In this document: one piece after another, positions 57,438 to 64,000 of the stretch
Layout: each line of letters begins with the position of its first letter
Position numbering within the stretch: the first letter of the stretch is position 1
Source of the DNA: Sphingomonas elodea ATCC 31461
GTDB lineage: Bacteria > Pseudomonadota > Alphaproteobacteria > Sphingomonadales > Sphingomonadaceae
NCBI RefSeq assembly: GCF_000226955.1
Contig: NZ_AGFU01000023.1
Location: 1-64,000, forward strand
Length of the DNA stretch: 64,000 nucleotides
Reading direction: 5' to 3'
Notes under the pieces: generated by a model
Databases searched by the model: none
What the model was told of the DNA's origin: nothing
Seen by the model: the letters and a program-made list of their open reading frames with translations, nothing else
Program-made: the position numbers and the translations under genes

Positions 57438-57791
57438 TCAGGGCGCGGCCGTCGCTCCCGCTTCTCCCGGTTCCTCCGCCCCGAAGCGCGCGCCTTGCGC
57501 CGCCTTCCAGTGCTGCCGCAGCCATGCGGCGGGCGCATCGAGGTGCGCGCGGGTGGTCAGGTCCGCCCAGGCATGGGCGTGCGGCTGGAGCGCGGCGGCG
57601 ACCGGGCCGGGCGGCAGGTCGTCTGCCCAGTCGGCCATGGCCGGCCCCTGGACCAGCGCGAGCAGCAACGCGGCGACGACGATGCTGGTCGTCGTCCAGC
57701 GCCAGGGACGGCGGCGGTCCACCGCTGCCGGCGGCAGCACCACCGGCGATCCGATTTCGGCGATTTCGCCACGTTCGGCCCCTAGGGTCAC
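57438..57791 (-). CDS. Small membrane-anchored protein of the O-acetylation operon
   Basis: The 117-residue frame starts at a GTG 11 bp after the MBOAT stop, with GAGGAG beginning inside that stop. One membrane helix (about 35-52, SIVVAALLLALVQGPAMA) is followed by an Ala/Trp-rich, probably periplasmic tail. I recognise no family. Position and spacing make it the fourth gene of the leftward MBOAT/SGNH operon, perhaps an accessory subunit. Confidence 0.62.
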   Translation of the reverse strand: MTLGAERGEIAEIGSPVVLPPAAVDRRRPWRWTTTSIVVAALLLALVQGPAMADWADDLPPGPVAAALQPHAHAWADLTTRAHLDAPAAWLRQHWKAAQGARFGAEEPGEAGATAAP

Positions 57792-57802
57792 GCGCCCGCT
57801 CC

Positions 57803-59200
57803 TCAGAACTGATAGTAGATGAAGGGGGCAACCCCCTCGGGTTGCATCGCGCCGATCAGCAGCAGGCCGATCGCGACCAGCGCGCCGACCAGCGGCGCAG
57901 GCCAGTGGCGCACCCGCTCGGCCAGCTGCTGGAGGCCGCGCGGCGGCAGCGCGTGCATCGCCAGCCCGATCCCGACCAGCGCCAGCGACAGCGGCGTGAC
58001 CAGGGTGTTGCGCCAGTCGCCGCTCGCCAGACCGCGCAGATAGGCGAGCGCTTCCGTCAGGCCCGGCGCGCGGAAGAAGATCCAGCCGAGCACCACGATA
58101 TGGAAGGTGACGAGCATGCCGATCGCGCGGGGCAGGGCGATCCGCCCGCGCGCCGCGCGCACCAGCGCCCGCTCGATCGCCAGCCAGCCGCCATGGAGCG
58201 CGCCCCACAGCAGGAAGGTCCAGTTGGCGCCGTGCCACAGCCCGCCGAGCAGCATGGTCAGGAACAGGTTGAGATAGGTGCGCAACCGCCCCTTCCGGCT
58301 GCCGCCCAAGGGAATGTAGAGATAGTCGCGCAGCCAGCTCGACAGGCTGATGTGCCAGCGCCGCCAGAAATCCTGCAGCGAGGCAGCGCGATAGGGCTGG
58401 TCGAAATTGCGCGGGAAGCGATAGCCGAGCAGCATGGCAAGGCCGATCGCCATGTCCGAATAGGCCGAGAAGTCGCAGTAGATCTGCACCGCATAGCCAT
58501 AGGCACCGAACAGCAGGTCGAGGCTCGTCCGGTGCAGCGGATCGCGGAAGGCCGGGTCGACCAGCGCGGTCGCCAGTTCGGAGGCGATCACCACCTTCTT
58601 GAACATGCCCCACAGGATCAGGAGCAGCGCCGCCGCCACGGCCCCCCGCGCCAGCCTGGGCGGGTTGCGAAACTGCGGCAACAGGTCCGATCCGCGCACG
58701 ATCGGCCCGGCGACCAGATGCGGGAAGAACGACATCAGCAGCGTCAGGTCCAGCCACCCCGCTGGGGCGATCCGCCGCTGCTGCACGTCGACCAGATAGG
58801 ATACCGCCTGGAAGGTGAAGAACGACACGCCGACCGGCAGGAACACCTGCATCAGCGGCACGTCGCGCCCGAAGCCGAGCGCCAGCAGCAGCGCATCGAG
58901 CTGTTCGAGGAAGAAGCCGGCATATTTGAAATAGGCGAGCACGCCGAGGTTCAGCACCACGCCCAGCCCCACCAGCGCTCGCCCCCGGCCCGGATAGGCG
59001 GCGATGCACCGGGCGAGCAGCCAGTTGCCGCTCGCCGAGAGGAACAGCAGCAGCACGAAGCGGCCGTCCCAGGCGCCGTAGAAGAACCAGCTCGCCATCA
59101 AGAGCGCGATCTTGCGCCACTCGTTCGATCCGTTGAGCGCCCAGGCGACCGCATAGACCACCAGGAAGAAGAGCGCGAAGCTCAGCGTGGGGAACTGCAT
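57803..59200 (-). CDS. MBOAT O-acyltransferase (AlgI-like)
   Basis: The 465-residue integral membrane protein has about eleven helices and the MBOAT core: PVGVSFFTFQAVSYLVDV, MSFFPHLVAGPIVR, DFWRRWHISLSSWLRDYLYIPLGG, and the catalytic His323 in GGLWHGANW. Such proteins pass acetyl groups across the membrane to a periplasmic acetyltransferase acting on alginate, cellulose, peptidoglycan or other polymers. The start MQFPTLSF is 5 nt after the SGNH stop upstream. Two SGNH genes in the same operon are its natural partners. Confidence 0.92.
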   Translation of the reverse strand: MQFPTLSFALFFLVVYAVAWALNGSNEWRKIALLMASWFFYGAWDGRFVLLLFLSASGNWLLARCIAAYPGRGRALVGLGVVLNLGVLAYFKYAGFFLEQLDALLLALGFGRDVPLMQVFLPVGVSFFTFQAVSYLVDVQQRRIAPAGWLDLTLLMSFFPHLVAGPIVRGSDLLPQFRNPPRLARGAVAAALLLILWGMFKKVVIASELATALVDPAFRDPLHRTSLDLLFGAYGYAVQIYCDFSAYSDMAIGLAMLLGYRFPRNFDQPYRAASLQDFWRRWHISLSSWLRDYLYIPLGGSRKGRLRTYLNLFLTMLLGGLWHGANWTFLLWGALHGGWLAIERALVRAARGRIALPRAIGMLVTFHIVVLGWIFFRAPGLTEALAYLRGLASGDWRNTLVTPLSLALVGIGLAMHALPPRGLQQLAERVRHWPAPLVGALVAIGLLLIGAMQPEGVAPFIYYQF

Positions 59201-59205
59201 CGCGT

Positions 59206-60447
59206 CTAGCGGGAGGGCAGGGCGGCGGATGCCATCGCGGCCTCCAGATCGGCTTCCAGCCAGCCGGCGATCCGCGCCGCGCCCGGGCTGGTGAAATGTA
59301 CCCGGTCGCCGCGCATCAGCGGCGGTGTCTGCGTCGCCCAGTCGGTGGCGGTGCAGCGCCCGCCCATCCGCTGCGACCAGTCCCAATAGGCCAGGCCCAG
59401 CTGATGGGCCCGGGCGCGCTGGATCGACTGGACCGAGGCGAGCGCGGCGGTCGGCCGCCATTCGCCCGCGCCGCAGGGCAGCGAGACGGTGATCGCGCTG
59501 GACTGGAGCGACGGCAGCCTGGTGGCGGAATCGGGGGCGCCGATCAGCAGCATCGGCACGCCGGGCGCCAGCCGCTGGAGCCGGCGCAGGCTCGCCTGGA
59601 GCTGCGCGTCATAGCCGCCCAGGGTGAAGCGGGGATAAAAGGCCTCGTTGGTGCCGAAGGCGATGACGATGAGGTCCGGGCGATACGCGGCCAGCTCGCG
59701 TGCCACCACCAAATCGTCGGTGCGGTCGTAATGGAGCAGCTGCGCACCCACCGTGCCCAGGTTGGAGAGCGTCACGCCGCCCGCTTTGCTCGCCTCGGTC
59801 GCCCAGGAGGTGAGCGTCACCGGGCCCTGCAGTACGGCCACCCCGGCATTGGCGACGGGGAGGGGGCTGGTAAGGGTGGTGCAGTCGCTGCCGGCCACCG
59901 GCGCGGCGAGCGTCCAGGTCTTGTCCATGCCGCCGAGCGTCAGCTGCACCGAACCCGCGCCGGGGCCGGTCAGCGCGCAGACGGTGAAGCGATCGAAGGT
60001 AAGATCGGGACGATCCGCGCGCAGGCCGATCGCGGCACCGGGGATTGCGGACGACAGCGTATAGCCGGTCAGCCCGAGCAGCCCACCGCCCGGGTGCCAG
60101 GCCGATCCGAAGATGCCGTTGGTCGTCCAGGGTCCGGACTGGGTGGCGGTGATGTCGCGGGTCAGATAGCCGGCATAGGGACGCCCCGGCGGCAATATGC
60201 CGCGGCCGCCGCGACCGAACCGGGCCTGGAGCAGGGTCCGCCAGCTGCCGGTCACCTGGTCGGCGGCGGTGTGGCTGTCGCCGATCTGGAGGATGCGCAC
60301 CGTCTGCCCGGTGCGGCGGGCGTCCCGGAGCTTGGCGAATACCGGTGCCAGCCGGTCGGCATCGCACAGCACCTCGGTGCACGGCGTGGCGGCGGGGGCG
60401 GCAGGCGCCGTCGCCTGCAGCATCGCGGCAATCAGCGCGCCGATCAC
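59206..60447 (-). CDS. SGNH/GDSL hydrolase, probable O-acetyltransferase/esterase
   Basis: The 413-residue exported protein has an N-terminal hydrophobic segment (1-20), the SGNH block I ILQIGDSHTAADQ, AFGTNEA (block III) and HFTSPGAARIA (His block). An inserted beta domain (about 110-225) splits the fold as in the PatB/AlgX-like acetyltransferases. It probably takes acetyl from the MBOAT protein and puts it on a surface polymer. The start overlaps the end of the other SGNH gene by 4 nt. Confidence 0.83.
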   Translation of the reverse strand: MIGALIAAMLQATAPAAPAATPCTEVLCDADRLAPVFAKLRDARRTGQTVRILQIGDSHTAADQVTGSWRTLLQARFGRGGRGILPPGRPYAGYLTRDITATQSGPWTTNGIFGSAWHPGGGLLGLTGYTLSSAIPGAAIGLRADRPDLTFDRFTVCALTGPGAGSVQLTLGGMDKTWTLAAPVAGSDCTTLTSPLPVANAGVAVLQGPVTLTSWATEASKAGGVTLSNLGTVGAQLLHYDRTDDLVVARELAAYRPDLIVIAFGTNEAFYPRFTLGGYDAQLQASLRRLQRLAPGVPMLLIGAPDSATRLPSLQSSAITVSLPCGAGEWRPTAALASVQSIQRARAHQLGLAYWDWSQRMGGRCTATDWATQTPPLMRGDRVHFTSPGAARIAGWLEADLEAAMASAALPSR

Positions 60448-61424
60448 TTGGCGGCAGCCTCGGCAGCACCTTCGCGGCGCATCCGCTGCGCCAGCGTCTC
60501 GATCCGCCCCGCCAGCCCGGCGGTGATCCGCTGATAGCCGACGCCGAGCATGTGCAGCCCGTCATTGGTCCGCACCAGCTTGCGCGCGCCGGTCTTGTCG
60601 TCGGGCAGATAGGCGGCATAGCGGCCAGCTGCGTCGACCGAGCGGCTGCGGGTTTCGAGAAACGGCACGCCCAGCGCGCGCATATGCTCGGCATAAAAGG
60701 CGTTCATCGCCTGGATCGAGGCGTCGAGGCCGGGATCGCGCATCGCCGGCAGGCCGAGCCAATAGACGCTGGCACCCGTCGAGCGCGCCACCGCGACGAA
60801 CCGGTCGATCCGCGCACCGACCACGCGCTTCCAGCCCGCGCTCAGCAGCGGCTGTTCCTTGCCCTCGGCATAGAAGGGCACGGTATCGTTGGCGCCGAAG
60901 CAGATCACCGCGACGTCGACCGGATCGGCGGCGAGTTGCTCCTGCGCCCGCGTCGCCAGGTTCAGGCGATGATATTGGGTGAAGCCGGTCGCTTCCTTGG
61001 CGAAGCGCAGCACCTGGAACCCGGATTCGCGGGGCAATTGGGCATCCAGTGCTTCCCACACGCCCACGCCGAAGCTGTCGCCGAACACGCCGACGCGCAC
61101 CTTGCCGCTCGCCTGCACGCGGGCCAGCACGCGCGGATCGATCGCGCGCTCGTTGACAGGCGGAAGCGGGGCCGGGGGCATCGCCGCCGCGGCAGTGGGG
61201 GCGGGCGCCGCCGGCGGCGGCGGCGGGGCAGGCCGGTGGAGATCGAACGACATACCCACCCCGATCCCCGCCGCGAAGCCGACCACCAGCACCGCGCTGC
61301 GATCCAGCGTCAGCCGCACCCAGCCGAAGCGACGGCGTGGCCGGCGCGGCGCGGAGTCGCCCGGTGCCCCCGCGCCCTGGCGGGCGTCGCTGCCGGCTTC
61401 GTCGTGGAGGGAAAGAAATCTCAC
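60444..61424 (-). CDS. Membrane-anchored SGNH hydrolase, DUF459-like
   Basis: The 326-residue protein has a cytoplasmic basic N-terminus, one membrane helix (about 35-55, SAVLVVGFAAGIGVGM), a Pro/Ala-rich linker and an SGNH domain: VGVFGDSFGVGV, CFGANDTVPF and LRTNDGLHMLG-type His block (VRTNDGLHM). The start is uncertain; GTG at 61424 gives the shortest version with full topology but has no clear ribosome site. First gene of the O-acetylation operon; divergent from the M3 peptidase gene. Confidence 0.8.
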   Translation of the reverse strand: MRFLSLHDEAGSDARQGAGAPGDSAPRRPRRRFGWVRLTLDRSAVLVVGFAAGIGVGMSFDLHRPAPPPPPAAPAPTAAAAMPPAPLPPVNERAIDPRVLARVQASGKVRVGVFGDSFGVGVWEALDAQLPRESGFQVLRFAKEATGFTQYHRLNLATRAQEQLAADPVDVAVICFGANDTVPFYAEGKEQPLLSAGWKRVVGARIDRFVAVARSTGASVYWLGLPAMRDPGLDASIQAMNAFYAEHMRALGVPFLETRSRSVDAAGRYAAYLPDDKTGARKLVRTNDGLHMLGVGYQRITAGLAGRIETLAQRMRREGAAEAAAK

Positions 61425-61630
61425 CGCACAATCCGTTCGTCGTGGTCCAACGCAGCCGCCCTGCCCGCGATTGCAGGGGGGGACGACTCCTGGTTTCCGA
61501 TGCTCGCCATGGCCGGTCCGCGGCGGCCGATCCCGCTTTCGCACCCGTTAACCGGATGTGCAACGCCGCGCAGGCAAAGTCGAGGGCGAAGCCTTCAAAA
61601 AAGGCGCGCAGCAAGATCGCTTGGCGCCTC

Positions 61631-61658
61631 CTGACATCGCCGCGGCTTGCGGTATAGA
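61631..61658 (+). promoter_or_regulatory. Near-consensus promoter for the M3 peptidase
   Basis: CTGACA (61631-61636) and TATAGA (61653-61658) each match sigma-70 consensus at five of six positions with 16 bp between. Transcription would begin near 61665, leaving a leader of about ten bases before the ATG at 61674, or about twenty before ATGs at 61683 and 61686. Confidence 0.62.
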
Positions 61659-61673
61659 ACCGGGCTCGCAACC

Positions 61674-63722
61674 ATGGACGCAATGATGACCAATCCGCTG
61701 CTCGACACGCTGGCCCTTCCCCATTTCGACGCGATCCACCCCGATCAGATCGCCCCCGCGCTCGACGCGGTGATCGCCGAGCATCAGGCGGCGGTGGAAC
61801 GGGTCATCGCCAGCGAATCGCGCAGCTTCGACGATGTGTGGATGCCGCTGGAGCGTGCGGAAACGGCGATCGACGCGCTTTGGTCGACCGTCTCGCACCT
61901 GCGCGGCGTCGCCGACACGCCCGAGCTGCGCGCCGCCCATGCCGCCGGCCAGGCCCGGCTGATCGAGAATCAGCTGGCGGTGATGCAGAATCAGGCGCTG
62001 TACGAGGTGCTGGTCGCCCTGACAGCGACGCCCGACTTCGCCGCCCGCCCCCAGGCGGATCGCGCCGCGGTGGAGCACATGGTCCGCGATTTCCGCCTGT
62101 CGGGCGTGGCACTGGATGCCGAGGCAAAGGCGCGCTTCGCGGCAGTGTCGGTCGAGCTGTCCACCCTCTCCACCGGGTTCGGCAATGCCGTGCTGGACGC
62201 GACCGATGCCTGGTTCGAGCATATCGAGGATCCGGCGCTGCTCGCCGGCATTTCGCCTGCCGACATGGCGATCTTCGCGGACGCGGCGAAGGCGCGCGGG
62301 CTGGAGGGCTGGGTGGTCACGCTGCAGGCGCCGAGCGTCAGCGCGGTGCTGACCTTCGCCGAGAATCGCGATCTGCGCGCGCGCCTCTACCGCGCCTATG
62401 GCACTCGCGCCTCGGATCAGGGGCCGCATGCCGGCCAGTTCGACAACGGCCCCCGCATCGCCGCGCTGCTCGAGCTGCGCCGCGAGGCGGCGCAGCTGCT
62501 CGGCTTCCCCGATCCGGTCGCCTGGTCGCTCGCCACCAAGATGGCCCCGGCGGCGGGCGAGGTGCTGGCGTTCCTGCGCGACCTCGGCCGCCGCGCCAGG
62601 CCGGCAGCGCAGGCGGAGTTCGCCGAGCTTTCGGCCTTCGCCGCCCGGGAACTCGGCATCGACACGCTCCAGCCCTGGGACGTGCCCTTCGCCTCGGACC
62701 GGCTGCGCGCCGCGCGCTATGCGGTGGACGAGCAGGAGGTGCGCGCGCACTTCCCCGTGGAGCGCGTGATCGCCGGCTGGCAGGCGCTGCTCGCGCGGCT
62801 GTTCGGCGTCCGGCTGGTCGCCCGACCGGACGTGGCCGTCTATCATCCCGATGCCTGTTATTATGACGTGGTCGATGCCGAGGGGGTGGTGATCGCCGGC
62901 GTCTATACCGATCTCCATGCCCGCGCCGGCAAGCGCAGCGGTGCCTGGATGGCGCAGGCCCGACCCCGACTGAACGACGGCAATGTCCGCCGCGTGCCGG
63001 TGGCCTATCTGGTCTGCAACTTCGCGCCGAAGACCGAGGGCAGCCCCTCGCTGCTCAGCCATCCCGAAGTCGTCACGCTGCTGCACGAGACCGGCCACTG
63101 CCTCCACCATCTGTTCACCCGGGTCGACCGTCCGAACATCGCCGGCACCAGCGGCTTCGAATGGGACGCGGTGGAGCTGCCGAGCCAGCTGATGGAGGAT
63201 TTCGCCTGGGACCGCGATGTGCTGCGCGGCATGTCCGGCCATCACGCAACCGGCGCCCCGCTGCCGGATGTGCTGTTCGACAAGCTGATCGCCGCCCGCC
63301 GTTTCCTTGCCGGCATGGCGCTGGTCCGCCAGATCGAATTCGCGCTGTTCGACCTGCTGCTCCATCTGGGCACCATGGGCAGCGATCCCATGGAGGTGAT
63401 CAAGGCGGTACGCGACGAGGTGGCGGTGGTCCGCCCGCCCGAATGGCATCGTTTCCCGCATGCCTTCAGCCACATCTTCGCCGGCGGCTACGCCTCGGGC
63501 TATTACAGCTATCTCTGGGCCGAGGTGCTGGCGGCGGACGGCTTCCAGGGCTTTGCCGAAGCCGGGCTGATCGACCGGGCAACCGCCGATCGCTTCCGCG
63601 ACGAGGTGCTCGCGCGGGGCGCCAGCCGCCCGGCGGCGGAGAGCTTCCGCGCCTTCCGGGGCCGGGATCCCGATCCGCAGGCGATGCTGCTCCGCCACGG
63701 GCTGACCGCCGATGCCCGCTGA
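61674..63722 (+). CDS. prlC: M3-family oligopeptidase (oligopeptidase A-like)
   Basis: The 682-residue cytoplasmic metallopeptidase degrades short peptides. The zinc motif HETGH lies at 471-475, with the third ligand Glu in [14 protein letters not shown] about 28 residues on. The length equals that of E. coli oligopeptidase A. The N-terminal helical half ([19 protein letters not shown]) is typical. ATG 61674 is used here, but the short leader from the promoter at 61631 may favour 61683 or 61686. Its end overlaps the next gene by 11 nt. Confidence 0.92.
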   Translation: MDAMMTNPLLDTLALPHFDAIHPDQIAPALDAVIAEHQAAVERVIASESRSFDDVWMPLERAETAIDALWSTVSHLRGVADTPELRAAHAAGQARLIENQLAVMQNQALYEVLVALTATPDFAARPQADRAAVEHMVRDFRLSGVALDAEAKARFAAVSVELSTLSTGFGNAVLDATDAWFEHIEDPALLAGISPADMAIFADAAKARGLEGWVVTLQAPSVSAVLTFAENRDLRARLYRAYGTRASDQGPHAGQFDNGPRIAALLELRREAAQLLGFPDPVAWSLATKMAPAAGEVLAFLRDLGRRARPAAQAEFAELSAFAARELGIDTLQPWDVPFASDRLRAARYAVDEQEVRAHFPVERVIAGWQALLARLFGVRLVARPDVAVYHPDACYYDVVDAEGVVIAGVYTDLHARAGKRSGAWMAQARPRLNDGNVRRVPVAYLVCNFAPKTEGSPSLLSHPEVVTLLHETGHCLHHLFTRVDRPNIAGTSGFEWDAVELPSQLMEDFAWDRDVLRGMSGHHATGAPLPDVLFDKLIAARRFLAGMALVRQIEFALFDLLLHLGTMGSDPMEVIKAVRDEVAVVRPPEWHRFPHAFSHIFAGGYASGYYSYLWAEVLAADGFQGFAEAGLIDRATADRFRDEVLARGASRPAAESFRAFRGRDPDPQAMLLRHGLTADAR

Positions 63723-64000
63723 GCGCGACGCCCGCGCCTGGCGGGACGAGGCGATCCGGCGGATCGAGGCCGACTATAACCGCTCGGCCGACACCCATCT
63801 GATCCGGCTGGACCTGCCGCGCTTCCCCGGCATCCCGCTCTACCTGAAGGACGAGAGCAGCCACCCGACCGGCAGCCTCAAGCACCGGCTGGCGCGCTCG
63901 CTGTTCCTCTACGCGCTGTGCAACGGCTGGATCGGGCCGGACACGGTGGTGATCGAATCCTCCTCGGGCTCTACCGCGGTGAGCGAAGCCTATTTCGCCC
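63712..64000 (+). CDS. PLP-dependent cysteine synthase/desulfhydrase-like enzyme, 5' part
   Basis: The first 96 residues are present; the gene runs off the window. [25 protein letters not shown] contains the PLP Lys57 and [15 protein letters not shown] the substrate/phosphate-binding loop of fold-type II enzymes. This subgroup of cysteine synthase-like proteins includes L-cysteine desulfhydrases. The ATG lies within the 3' end of the peptidase gene, so the two are co-transcribed. Confidence 0.85.
   Translation, partial: MPAERDARAWRDEAIRRIEADYNRSADTHLIRLDLPRFPGIPLYLKDESSHPTGSLKHRLARSLFLYALCNGWIGPDTVVIESSSGSTAVSEAYFA

Overview
The window is GC-rich, densely packed DNA that looks like a chromosome segment of a Sphingomonas-like alphaproteobacterium. 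The support is four TonB-dependent receptor (TBDR) loci beside carbohydrate genes, flavin-dependent halogenase and SapC genes next to TBDRs, a PEP-CTERM protein, IclR/LacI control, and a diketo-hydrolase L-rhamnose pathway known from Sphingomonas. No rRNA, tRNA, CRISPR array, insertion sequence or prophage was seen.

Layout. 0.1-2.4 kb: osmoprotectant-type ABC importer with a fused permease/binding protein. 2.6-12.5 kb: galactoside locus (TBDR, GH36 alpha-galactosidase, GH42 beta-galactosidase, secreted esterase, sodium:solute symporter). 12.5-18.2 kb: IclR-controlled L-fucose/D-threo-aldose-type oxidative pathway (Zn dehydrogenase, FAH-family hydrolase, lactonase, aldo/keto reductase, D-glycerate 3-kinase) without its own sugar-acid dehydratase. 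18.2-29.2 kb: rhamnogalacturonan/L-rhamnose locus (acetylesterase, L-rhamnose dehydrogenase, L-rhamnonate dehydratase, diketo hydrolase, 2-keto-3-deoxyrhamnonate dehydrogenase, lactonase, large TBDR, two IclR genes). 29.4-38.2 kb: small porin, LacI and MFS genes, then a damaged TBDR/GH3/SapC/halogenase cluster. 38.3-42.3 kb: PEP-CTERM gene and an ECF sigma/anti-sigma/subtilase/outer-membrane-protein operon sharing a probable ECF promoter. 42.3-46 kb: a 1243-residue secreted LamG-type protein. 46.1-48.6 kb: ABC exporter. 48.7-56.6 kb: sucrose/fructan locus (transporter, GH68, LacI, TBDR, halogenase) with a repeated palindromic operator. 56.9-64 kb: SleB-like hydrolase, an MBOAT/SGNH O-acetylation operon, M3 oligopeptidase and the start of a PLP enzyme.

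How it works together. Each sugar locus pairs an outer-membrane TBDR with hydrolases, an inner-membrane transporter and a local regulator. The rhamnose locus encodes every step from L-rhamnose to pyruvate plus L-lactate. The points that most deserve checking are an anti-sigma factor whose periplasmic domain resembles the prodomain of the neighbouring protease, the shared promoter of that regulon, paired LacI operators with 23-bp periodicity in two unrelated loci, and the cluster of lesions between 33.0 and 37.3 kb. Positions 1-118 hold no gene that I can support.
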